Part shown: piece by piece, positions 34,287 to 44,697 of the stretch
Layout: each line of letters starts with the position of its first letter
Numbering within the stretch: the first letter of the stretch is position 1
Assembly (NCBI GenBank): GCA_918026815.1
Contig: CAKJVC010000010.1
Span: 2,482,501 to 2,546,500 of the forward strand
DNA length: 64,000 nucleotides
Direction of reading: 5' to 3'
Origin: Chalara sp. BL73
Lineage: Eukaryota; Ascomycota; Leotiomycetes; Helotiales
Translations under genes and position numbers: made by a program
The notes under the pieces: generated by a model
The model's input: only the letters and a program-made list of their open reading frames with translations
What the model was told of the DNA's origin: nothing
Databases searched by the model: none

Positions 34287-37200
34287 TGGGAGAGCGTTCG
34301 ACTAGGAGTGGACTATGTTCAATGAGGTGTAGATAACCTTTGGAGGATAGTGCATACGACACAATGGGGTTTCGGTTTCTACCTAAATTTAGCTTTGTAA
34401 CCCCAATAAATAATCCGACATCACTTTAAGTGACTCTTATCATACACCTCTTCTGTTCCGATTAGTTACAACAATTCTTAAATGTTATAGAAGGTAACCT
34501 CCCGCAGAACAGATCTAAGCTCCGCCCTGTCCGGGCTCTTACTAAGGTGGCAAAAGCTTATACTTTTGTAGAATTTAAGGGCGATCATTATTTGCTGAAC
34601 TCTTGTCCATCGCACTAGTCTCAAGCATTTTAATAATCCTATTTGTAACAGGGATGCTACAGCTTCGGGTACACCTTTCCTCCTTAGTTTAGTATTCTCG
34701 TAATAGAACCACCCTACTAGACGCCTCCGCAGGCCAGAGGATTTGGCTTCGTGACAAAATATTTGCGTTCTTTTGTTCGGTTTTTCTGACCTGACTGTCA
34801 GCTGTGAGAAAAGTTTGGGCCTTCGCTAACTGTATCCTGAGGCTGCTCGTCTATATTTACTAGGGCACTTCAGCGCATCGTTCTGGCCGTGGAAATATCC
34901 GGAGACGAAAAAAATGCGATACTGCTAAAACTCTCAGTTAGGTAATGGGTCACTTCAAGGGCTTTATAGAGACAGGCCATATGCTGTCGGATCCTGGCTT
35001 CCATGTAAGGGTGAATGCCTATGATTTATGCTAATTTATTTGAAGATTTTAAATCATGGCTCATAAATATTTACATTAAACCATCATGAGTGTCCAATTA
35101 AACCGTGGTAGATTCTAGTATAGTTCAGAATGCAAGCTTCGTTAGAGCTACGAGCACCCAATCGCTAGCAAGTATCAAGGAGCGGCAAATTTTTGGTCTA
35201 CACAAGTCCACTGTTTATGAACTTTCAGTCATCTGGCAGTTACAGATATTCAGCGGCCCAATGTAACACAGGATATTAGTATCAAATTATCAGCCATATA
35301 TGACTCCATCGTTTATGGAAATCATCAAAAAGCACAAATTGGTACAGACGATAGGATTCTTTCATCTAGAGCACATTGTCTGAAAGTACATATTGTCACG
35401 AAACTAAATACGGATGCTATTGCAACTGTTTGTAAGGTATCTTAATACGAGGATTCTAAACTAAGGAAGAGAGGTGTAGCTATGTTTGTGGCGTCTTTAT
35501 ACAAAGAGAACACATCACGTGATAAAGGCCCGCCTTCAACTAACCGAGCTAATGAAATACCCCGCAGGTGGCGCGACTTGGAATACCACGTGACCATAAA
35601 CAATATCCCCGTATCGCAAGTTCTCTCGAAGCATAACTCTGCTTGTTGAACCCCGCAGCATATTATACACTTAATATAGATTGTCATATCTTTGGGTTTT
35701 CATACCTTTTCCATTCTTCATAAATAGTCATATATTTCAGCTCATTAGTCAAATAAAAGTATTTTTCTATACAAAGGCTAGCTTCGGGAAGGCTCCCCTC
35801 GATATCTTTCCATACTGAATGTGGCATAAAACCCCTGGTTACGTTAGCTTAGGCTTGGCAATTCGATCTAGCCAATCAAGTTTAACGTGACATTTTACAT
35901 CATTACGTATTTGATTAAGCAAAAAAAAGTTCAGAAGGTTAAAAAGTTTGTTTGACGCTACATTTAGAGCCACCATCTCCCAAGTGGATATCAAGTGTGT
36001 CACATGTAACTCTGATACTCTTAAGCTTTCTATCATCCGGGTGCGTTCACCCTGGGTCCAATCCCCAGGTAGGGCAGTGCAAGAGGTCATGACGCCTGTC
36101 GAAGAGGAACTTGCTTAAGTTCTGGCTATCGATCCAAGCTTACTTTAAAATCCTCACTCGAGGTTTGCAAGGGAAAAAGCGTCATCTGGCTATCAACTAC
36201 CCAGATGCCCCTGAGTTTTGCTATTTTATTCTCCTGAAAAAGAAACAAAAATTCTTAAACATCAAATCATTTAGGCAATTTCAGTTTGTAGAAGCAGCAA
36301 AGTTTGTGGCATGGCCTATTGGTTCATGCCAAAGACATGCTGTTCTACACGGGTGCGTTCACCTTGGGTCCAACCCCCAGGTAGTGCAGCACAAGAGGCC
36401 ATGACGCCTGTCGAAGAGGAGCTTATTAAGTTCTGGCTATCGGTCTAAGCACACTTTAAAACTCTCATCTGAGGTTTGCAAGGGAAAAAGCGTCATCTGG
36501 CTATCAACTACCCAGATGCCCCTGAGTTTTGCTATTTTATTCTTCTGAAAAGGGAGCCCCCCCAAAAAACACTCTTAAACATCAAGTCACTTATGCAATT
36601 TGAGTTTGTAGAAGTGGCAAAGTTTGTTGCATAGCCTACTGGTTCATACTACTAGCATGGCTGTTCTACACGGGTGCGCTCACCTTGGGTCCAACCCCCA
36701 GGTAGGGCAGTACAAGAGGCCATGACGCCTGCCGAAGAGGAGTTTGTATGAGCTCTGGCTGTCGGTCCAAGCACACTTTAAAACTCTCGTATGAGGTTTG
36801 CAAGGGAAAAAGCGTCGTCTGACATTTCAACAAGTCAGACGCCCCTGAGTTTTGCCGTTTCATTCATATTCCCAGTGGTGAATTGTTCCATTTCTCGTCA
36901 TACTATGCTCTTTACCATGTTTTTTTTGCTTGGAGCAGGTAAAGCTATCTGGGGGCAGAGTAGTCAAGCTACATACTTACGCTATTTCGATGCTCCCACC
37001 TATCTTGGTAGGCTTGTAATCACTTGTAATTATGGCAGGATCTCTGCGCCAGAGCGGTTGAATCACTTGCGGGTCTACGGCTCAAAATTTGCTGGTTGAT
37101 CCTGGTGTGCGCATTTTCTTCATAACCAAGTCAACCTGGCGAAAATTCACTCTAATCACCAAGACTCATCGCATAATTCAGAAACCTTATACCCTTTTGA

Positions 37201-37539
37201 GACTGTAAATGGCGAGTTTAGCCATTTCCAACCATGATAAGCATCACAGGGGCCCGGATACTAAAGCAGCAGCGAAGATCCTCATTCTAAAGAGGTGAGT
37301 CACTTTAGCATGGAGCATCTTTACTCTGTTACTTCAGGGATGAAATAACTCTCTGTGAGGCTCTCGGTCGTTTACACAACCCAAATTAAGGCTGAAGCGA
37401 TGGTGTGATCACGAGACAGATTCTAGGGAATTAGGGGGCGAAAGATTCATTTTTACTATTGCAAGTTATGACGACTCAGCAACCAAAAGGATAAAAAAAG
37501 ACACCAACCCTGCTTCATGTGCAGGTAACATAAGCTCAA
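34287..37539. other. gene-poor region of 3.3 kb with tandem repeats
   Basis: There is no intact gene. Most of 34287-36000 is AT-rich and lacks long frames. The tandem array at 36039-36868 is the main feature. Frames seen on the plus strand inside the array (for example 36111-36404) are copies of the repeat rather than an established gene. Confidence 0.5.
36039..36868 (+). repeat. tandem array of about 315-bp units, 2.6 copies
   Basis: A GGGTGCG(T/C)TCACC start recurs at 36039, 36351 and 36672, so the units are 312 and 321 bp, and the third is cut at about 197 bp. Within units, blocks such as GGTAGGGCAGTGCAAGAGG, GGTTTGCAAGGGAAAAAGCG and CCAGATGCCCCTGAGTTTTG repeat nearly unchanged. Differences are mostly C/T and small indels, which suggests old copies drifting apart. 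Copies 1 and 2 share an open frame that could be a remnant of a protein encoded by a mobile element, but copy lengths are not all multiples of three. Confidence 0.85.
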
Positions 37540-39243
37540 TTAGATCATAGGCTCCAGGGCGCCCCTTCCACTGACTTTTGTCTCCTTATATTGTTTCACG
37601 AAATCATCCTGGCCTTTCAGCTCAACTGCGTCAACCCAGTTCCCATGGATCTGAGCTTTCAAGTGAAAGGGAAGCTGCACGATCGCAATAGGCTTCTCGA
37701 ACTCTTTTGTATCGATTACGACAAGATCACAACGATTTTCCATCCTTCTTTCTATCATAGCCATGACCCATCCGTCGCCTTCAGGGGCCTGGGAGGATCG
37801 GGGAATGAAGATAGGTTCTTGGATCATAGAATCGGCTCCAGAATAGAAATATCGGGTTTTCCCAGTCTTGTTGTTATGCATCGCAAGAGCATTAAGACCG
37901 TGAAATATGTTCTTGCTTCCATCCGAGTTTTCTGGCAAGAAGACATCAAGAAAGACGATCGAGTACTCCTTCGTCATAAAGCGCTCGTCAATGCGTGGAA
38001 ATTCGCATGGCAGGTCGAGAATGATTTCGGGGTCAGGAACAGAGCTTCCGGTTGGTGCATTAAGGTCTAGCTCCCAACGGACAAAGTCTGCCTTGGTTTC
38101 AGGGGAGGGCATGCGCCCATCATCCGGCGGGAAGAACGGGAACGCGTTGTCATGAACACGTGAAGATTCGAGATAGATCTTTCCATCGCTGCCTTCCCAC
38201 CCACCAGCAGTGTGAATCGGCATACAGTTTTTCCACTCGTAGTATCGAGACTCCCCGAGCTTCCAGCCAGCGGGAAGCACAGTGCTCTTTCTTCTCGGAA
38301 CCACGATGAATGTTGCTTTCAGGTCATAGTTCCAAGCCCAGTGCTGCTTCTTGGCTTGGAGGCGAGCCATATTGCTCTCAAATGGCCAAAGAAGCAGAAC
38401 CAACCAATTCTCTGTGATGACGCAGTCATGTATGAGAGCACACCAAGGCGCTTCAAGCCACTGCTCCTCAATTTTCTGTCCATTATTGTCGAGAGTATAA
38501 GTAGCAACATCGCGGGTAGCTAATCCCTTGGCTTCGTAGCCAAAGACAACCAGCTCATTTGTGAATGGGTCGACTTTTGGATGAGCAGTGAAGGTCTTGC
38601 TCTTAATTTGAGGCCCGAATGGGTCATATGTCCTGGTTGCGAGGGTGTGAGGATCAACGGCATAAGGGAGGGCGCCCTCTTTCAGTGCTAGTAGCTGATT
38701 CGCCCAATAAACCAGGTTCGTATTTGCAGTTGAGTCCACAGCTGCGCGGACGCAAGGGTGGTGCGTGTACGGGTTTCTGTATAATCCGAATAGTGCCTTG
38801 TTTGCACTGCGTTCGAGTTTGTACCGCTCTGTTTCGATGTATCGCATCTTCATATCTACCCGCCCGTCGTGGATTCGGAACGCCGATATGTTGCCATCTC
38901 CGTCGAGCGGGACGTTATTGGGGTGCGGTGGGACGAATGGATCGCACATCACTCGAAAGAACGTGCCATTGATCTCCTTGGGAACTTCGCCATAAACAAC
39001 GAGATCTGCGATCTCCCCTTCCAAGCGGCAGGGCAAATTCGAACCTAAGAGATCTGCTGCAACAGGCCAGGCGGGTTTCAGTCCGTGAAGATACTCTTGA
39101 GCAGCAGAGCCTGGGACTACAGGAGGCGCCGGAACGTCCGGAGCCAGAAGCTCCTCGGATGCGCTCTCAGATGCTTTGTTATTGACAGTCATGGTCGTCT
39201 TTAGTGTGCCTGGCATGACGGTATGATAACTGATGAAGTTCAA
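37540..39243 (-). CDS. carotenoid-cleavage-oxygenase family protein (CCO 1)
   Basis: A single exon encodes 567 residues, the usual size of lignostilbene/carotenoid cleavage oxygenases. The four His that hold the iron are in the standard order: His221 (Phe-Thr-Ala-His-Pro-Lys), His272 (Ile-His-Asp-Cys), His344 (Pro-Ile-His-Thr-Ala) and His533 (His-Gly-Asn-Trp-Val). The N-terminus has Asn-Gly-Thr-Phe-Phe-Arg and Gly-Asp-Gly-Asn-Ile, typical of the seven-bladed propeller. The first 45 residues are disordered; an ATG at residue 10 could also be used. Members split a C=C bond with O2, for instance in stilbenes, isoeugenol-like phenols or apocarotenoids. The neighbouring VAO-like flavoprotein favours an aromatic substrate, which is inference. 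The second family member at 51380-53116 is spliced differently and is not a recent duplicate. Confidence 0.93.
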   Translation of the reverse strand: MNFISYHTVMPGTLKTTMTVNNKASESASEELLAPDVPAPPVVPGSAAQEYLHGLKPAWPVAADLLGSNLPCRLEGEIADLVVYGEVPKEINGTFFRVMCDPFVPPHPNNVPLDGDGNISAFRIHDGRVDMKMRYIETERYKLERSANKALFGLYRNPYTHHPCVRAAVDSTANTNLVYWANQLLALKEGALPYAVDPHTLATRTYDPFGPQIKSKTFTAHPKVDPFTNELVVFGYEAKGLATRDVATYTLDNNGQKIEEQWLEAPWCALIHDCVITENWLVLLLWPFESNMARLQAKKQHWAWNYDLKATFIVVPRRKSTVLPAGWKLGESRYYEWKNCMPIHTAGGWEGSDGKIYLESSRVHDNAFPFFPPDDGRMPSPETKADFVRWELDLNAPTGSSVPDPEIILDLPCEFPRIDERFMTKEYSIVFLDVFLPENSDGSKNIFHGLNALAMHNNKTGKTRYFYSGADSMIQEPIFIPRSSQAPEGDGWVMAMIERRMENRCDLVVIDTKEFEKPIAIVQLPFHLKAQIHGNWVDAVELKGQDDFVKQYKETKVSGRGALEPMI

Positions 39244-40887
39244 GGATAACGATGGCCACTAAGCTAAAAAGTATGGCCAATGTAGCCCTTTTCTATCATC
39301 TTCCAAAAACAGAGAGGAATACACCACGCTGAAGTGGAAAGTCACTAAAACAATTGCCGTGCCATGCTCCTGATTTCTCCATTTGCCCCTTATCTCCTCG
39401 TTATCTCCCCCTCTCTTACATAACCATCCCCGCGACGGACCTACGGGGAATCTGAACATTTGGCCTGGTGGGACCGATTTTCTACATTAGTTCTTGGGGG
39501 AAGGGTTCTTGGTGCTCTGGTGGCGGGAAATGCCCATTGCCGAATATCACGTGTGCGTTGGTAAGCGGAGGAAGACAGTTCACATGGTTCCTCTGAGGCC
39601 CGAAGCAAGCATGTCAGCCTGTGGCATAAAGCATCTCGAACTGTACCTGCGGCTCTCACAAATACTACAAAATAGATGGTCGAATTTGGTAAGGATTATG
39701 TGTATTTCCCGCCGCTAATGCATGGCAAAACCAGATGTGGCTAAGTTGCTGCAACTTAAACTTTTAGCGTGCTTTGTATGAATGTGGGGTCTGGGGTTTG
39801 CGGTCATATTCAGAACTCAAAATACGGCAGTTATCATCATTTCTCAGTGGCTGCAAGACTCAGTACAGCGTAGTTCAACCCGGGGGGGGTTGAATACGCA
39901 GGCCCTCTTACTGCTCTTTAATATGATGGCTATGAAAATTTAGGTTCCTTTTCGTGGAATGCTTTTACGGATATCGATCCATGGTAGCATCGCGCTGTTT
40001 CTTTTCTGTATGAAATCTTGTGAATATTATATGCTCGTATGTGCCACTCGCTTGCGGATGTTCCTGGCGCATACGTGATGGACAGGCAGGAGTTCTTAAA
40101 GTATAGCAAAGTAGAGCGAAATGATGTTCTCGATAAATTCTCGAATCAGCAAGAGGGTAGATAAATAAGTGGACAAGTAGTACCGGAGAAACTCTCTTGG
40201 AATTCCTGAAACACAAACTGAAGCGTTTGTTGATATGTAGGCTATCCCCCTGCCTTCATCACGGTGCTGAGCTGATATTTATAGGACAGGCAATATTTTG
40301 AAGACGAGTCAGGCCACAATTTCGGCGAGACCTCCATGATCTCTCTTCTGGGGACTGGTGTGAGTTTTAGTTTGAGGCAGGCTCTCGACCTTGTATTGGA
40401 AAAAACGTAAGTTTCTATCAATGGTGCACCAAGTAAGGGGATCGAACCTGACTGCTCGCAAATTACTAGGTCGAAATTCTTAAACTTATTCCGTAGCCTT
40501 GCGGTCGTATCAAATTAATATGGCAGATTCTGCGAAGATATGGAAGACCGATAGTGCATGGTTTTATAAACAGACAGAATTTAAAGTGAGGCTGACGAGA
40601 TGAGACAAGACGAACGTGTAAGAAGGCAGAAGTTTCTGCAATCGGGACCAAGACATCTTTATTTCTGGATACTACCACCTTTGGAAGCGTGGATGTCGCG
40701 AAGAAGGCATTTCCTAATCAACTTAGAAAAGCTAGATTAATCTCACTATTCTTTCCAAATACTCTGCATTGGCTTCCTGTGTTTTGTATACAGCGGTCCG
40801 TCGAGAAGTCTTGCAATATCTTGTGAAGTTTGTAATTCCAATTACATCCCTGTGACATCCAAGTTCGATAACATCCATATCTCCTTA
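39244..40887. promoter_or_regulatory. intergenic: promoter of CCO 1 and 3' flank of regulator 1
   Basis: No gene is supported. About 200 bp upstream of the CCO 1 start, 39444-39450 reads CGGGGAA, a half of the inverted motif found before the VAO-like gene and CCO 2. A short GGGGGGG run lies at about 39880. Confidence 0.4.
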
Positions 40888-43291
40888 CTAAATGTACATG
40901 CCTTGTAACCGATTCAACAACTCGTTGACTTGGTCCATGCTCGTCTCATCGCACTTTGGGAGAGATATGATGTTCGCACTAGAACGGCGCCCCGAACGCT
41001 CTAGCCGCTGCTGTTGAGCCACCCTAAGTTGTAGGAGGCCTAGAGTAAACTGTCGATATTCATCTGCATGTTTAAAGAAACCGTTCCTGCCCCACGCTTT
41101 GAAGTTTTCTTTATCTGCCAAATCGAGGTACTGGTCAGATCGAGCCGACCAAAATAGTGACCACGTTTGTAATACGTTTCGGACATGCGTTTCGAATCCT
41201 GAGATGCTGAAAAGAGAATTGTCTTGACGAAACACCCATAGGACGAGCGCTGTATGAAGATATCATTAGTCTTGGACCTATGCGAGGATCATGAAAGGCA
41301 CTCACCACTGAGAATACTGAACAAATTCAGGCAGTCAAGGTGCATAAATTCTGAACATGCCACATCATCTAGTACGTTGTTGCGCAGAAGCTCAACAGCT
41401 TCACATAGGGTGATGTTTGCATATGCACTTCCTCGCGGGCACCATCTCTGCAACTCCTGATAGCACTCTTGAGAATTCCTAGCTTGGAAGCATGCCGGAG
41501 GAGAGAGTAGGCTATAGCGAAGCTCTTGAAGAAGAAACCTGGAAGGCGAATTGTTGAAAATTACAAAAGAAGAATCCACCAAAAATATATAAGTTAAAGT
41601 TCTTGAAAAGAGGAATGAAGTTAGCACTCTCTTGGAAAAGTTTTATTTAGAGCCAATCTGTGAGATAACATACCTAATCAATTCTTCTTTGGCTGCGTAT
41701 TGTTTCCAATTGAATTCATCCGAGCTCCATAGTTGATTGCTTTTGTGATTGGCTTGGTCGAAGCCTATTTCTCTTGCAACCTATAGTCCGTATTAGCTTT
41801 GTTCGAGCACTCTGTATTCGCTGTAATCCCTTGACATACATCAACAAGGAGACTATACTTGTGTCGTCGCACTCTCTTTTTTGCTTCAGTATTGCCTTCA
41901 AAGTTCTGCAGACAGGATGCCAAAAATGCGGCTTGCAAAGCAGTTGGCTTTGCTACTTCAAAAGCCAGGTTTCGTTTTTGGTAGCCTGCGAGCTCTTGAA
42001 ATGCAATATGCTCTGCCCGATCAAACCATTGCCTCCCCATTTCTAGATCACGACTATTGGGGGATACCGCCGCCCCGAGTAAGATCATGATTACTAAAAG
42101 CGGGACTGGGGCGGTCACCGGTTCAAAAGTAGGGTAGTGAATTATTGGACAGTGCGGATTCCAACCTTTCCAAAAGAATTCTAGCAGGCGTTTAATATTC
42201 ATTGGAGCAAAGAAATGTAGACACTGATTGCTTTCCGCAGAGCACATAGTTGAAGCGGCAGTGCTGGGCTGCGTGGGCAACGACTCCTGCAAATTAACTT
42301 GCTGAAATGTAAGAAGTATATCTCGTGACTGAGGAAAGAGTGGGTCTGTGACCCAGTCAAGTATACTACTTGTTTCAAAAGAGCTGGGCAGACCAGGTAG
42401 CATCTCAGGTATGCGGCTGAGAGAAGAAGGGCTAATTCCTGTGTCTTCGGCTATCCCCAAGGAAATCAAGTCATCAAAATGCCACCATAAAAATTTTTGC
42501 GAGCGAAGCGACGTCTCAACTTGTGAGAGTTGGTCCAGATTCTCATCAGTTGGCAAATTTGAGAGTTCCTCTAACGCTCCACGGGGGGTCGATATACCAA
42601 AGTCTTCATACAGAACTTGGCCAGCAACAGACTCCTGCCAGCCTTTGTGGTTTGATTTTCCCGAAAATTCAAACATAGCCAATATTCCTTTGGAAGAAGT
42701 GAAGTTACGAAGGAAATCAAGCGTACTAGATTCGCTTCTGGGAGGAGGTACTTGACTATATGGCTCTAGAAGCCACTGCGGATTGGATAGCACACCATAC
42801 TGTACCACAGAAGAAGTTCTCAATTGGTTCTTGGTTTCCAGCAAATTGTTCCCTAGAAATGTCAAACAGGCCGGATCATGTAGGGGCTCTGCGTTGGGCC
42901 CTGGCACTTTGTTTTGCCCATGCCAAAGTTCAAAAGCATCTGGACTGAGGATGTCAGGGTTGTAAGCCGAAGCGGAGCTGGGCGATAGCGTACGACTCGC
43001 CAATTCTGATCCCAACGGCTGGGAGCTGATTGAGTCCACCTGTTCATTTGCAATCTGTGTGTAAGTTTGGCGCGTGTAGGTGCAGGGCACACTTCTGTTT
43101 TCACAATGAGAGCACGGCTGCTTCTCATCGCAGGCTCTCTTCCGACGGGCACAAGCATCGCATGCTCGTAATTTTCGTCCCTGCCGTGCTGCTGGAGGTA
43201 TGGACGCCCCCGTCAAGACGCGCAGGCTACACTTTTGATAGTGCAGCCTTCGAACGTCACTGTTTGGTTTGAACCTATCAGGACCCGCCAA
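40888..43291 (-). CDS. Zn2Cys6 transcription factor 1
   Basis: Four exons (43291-41840, 41780-41674, 41601-41306, 41249-40888) give 738 residues. The binuclear zinc cluster has six Cys at 44, 47, 54, 60, 63 and 70 with a basic Arg-Arg-Lys-Arg between, followed by a Thr/Gln-rich linker. The fungal-specific middle region starts near residue 350 and includes Trp-Asn-Pro-His-Cys-Pro-Ile-Ile-His. The element Tyr-Ile-Phe-Leu-Val-Asp-Ser-Ser-Phe-Val-Ile-Phe-Asn-Asn lies across the intron 2 junction, which supports the acceptor. Such proteins bind CGG triplets as monomers or dimers and sit in the nucleus. It lies between CCO 1 and a second regulator on the same strand, so it is a candidate pathway regulator. 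The start could lie further upstream. Confidence 0.9.
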
Positions 43292-44697
43292 CCACTTACA
43301 AGAGAATCAAGTGCGCACCTTCTGCTGAATGAACGCCTGCAATAAGGGCAGACGAAGGCTTATATAGTGAACGACAAGTCAGCCAGAAGAGCACACAGTT
43401 GGTCTTCTGAGAGGGGTCATACCCATCGCAGTCGTGTAGTAGCCTGTGCATTACGCTAAGAGAAATACGCGAAAGGCTCGCAAAGGAATGCAAGTAATAG
43501 TAGCTGTCCTTGGGTTGAAAGGACTACCATGGGCGTGTTCATGGTTATTCCCAAATAATTGATGTGCAGACCAAAAAAAAGAGAAAGCGGAACTTTGATG
43601 GTACCCCGGCTTCCCCAGACGCGACCCCGCATTGACACTGAGGCCCACCACTCCACTCAATATAAGTATGGAGGCAGACGCTAGGATTAAATAGTATTCT
43701 CAATAGTTATTTTCAGGTTTCACAATACCGCGTGATACGTGATATACCTACTTCTATACCGACCAACCCAGAGATTTGCATTTTTCTGTCAAGTATGGGT
43801 TACAATGCTCGTTGTAGGCACTTGTGATCCTTAGACTAGAAGTTCGGTAAGTTCGGGAAAATCCTTACAAAATGCAGGAACAATTTTGGGGGGGAATTGT
43901 GCATCAACAATCACATTTAGCAAGCCTGCTATTGGTCAAATGCAAGCCTGAGCTTGTGCGCATCGCTATGGAATCAAGGCAGCCCATGTCACTACCCCGT
44001 AATCGCTGTGAACATGCTACATTCTCTGGCAGATATCTGTATTAAATCTGTCAAGGAAGCACTCGTATTCACGCTGCTAGTAGAGACTATGGCCGCAGCC
44101 ATGAGCCTTATGCTCACCCAAATCGAAAATACCCTTAACTCTAACTGGGCAAAACGCTTTTACAACAACTTGAAACGACCTTTAAAAAGTAACAAAGGGT
44201 GGGATACTTTATTCACTTTTACGCCAGTCTTTGTGTTAATGCTACCAATCAACTTTCAAACACGCTGCTTAAATTAGTTGTATCTAGTCCTTGATTGAGC
44301 CCATAGTTTACAAGAGATCTTTGGCAGTAAGTATATGGTGGCTTTGTCTCTTGGCACAGAAGCTGCAAGTAAACGAGGCCCACTCAGTTCACATCTTTGG
44401 ACGCGTGAAACCATGATTCTTTACACCATCGTGCAAAGCTAGGTATCCACAGAGTCAGGTCGAAGAATTAGCGGAGCTTTGGGCATGCTGTGCTGATGTT
44501 GATTATACGCATTTTTTGGACTATTAGGCTCCTCCACTCACATGTCTAGGATCTTCTTTGTCCTTTGCACTGCATCACTAACTCCGCTGAATCTGACTCA
44601 ATTACCATAAAATTTCCTTTTCCTCTTCTTCAACTATAATTTTGTAACTATCATACATATAAGTAAGCGTTGGAAAGGCCATTCCTGATGACTATTA
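43292..44697. promoter_or_regulatory. intergenic region between the two regulators
   Basis: No gene is supported. The minus-strand sequence at 43603-43618 (CTGGGGAAGCCGGGG) resembles part of the shared CGG-containing palindrome but lacks the second arm. At about 43697 a TTCTCAATAG match to the MITE end lies in AT-rich DNA. A plus-strand frame at 43954-44277 looks like chance. Confidence 0.4.

Noticed and set aside
36111..36404. 97-codon frame inside the 315-bp repeat array
   Set aside because: It is one copy of the tandem repeat; neighbouring copies break the frame, so it is not a supported gene.
40438..40460. B-box-like GGTTCGATCCCC on the minus strand (tRNA candidate)
   Set aside because: No A box at proper distance and no cloverleaf could be folded; a similar stretch at about 14200 fails for the same reason.
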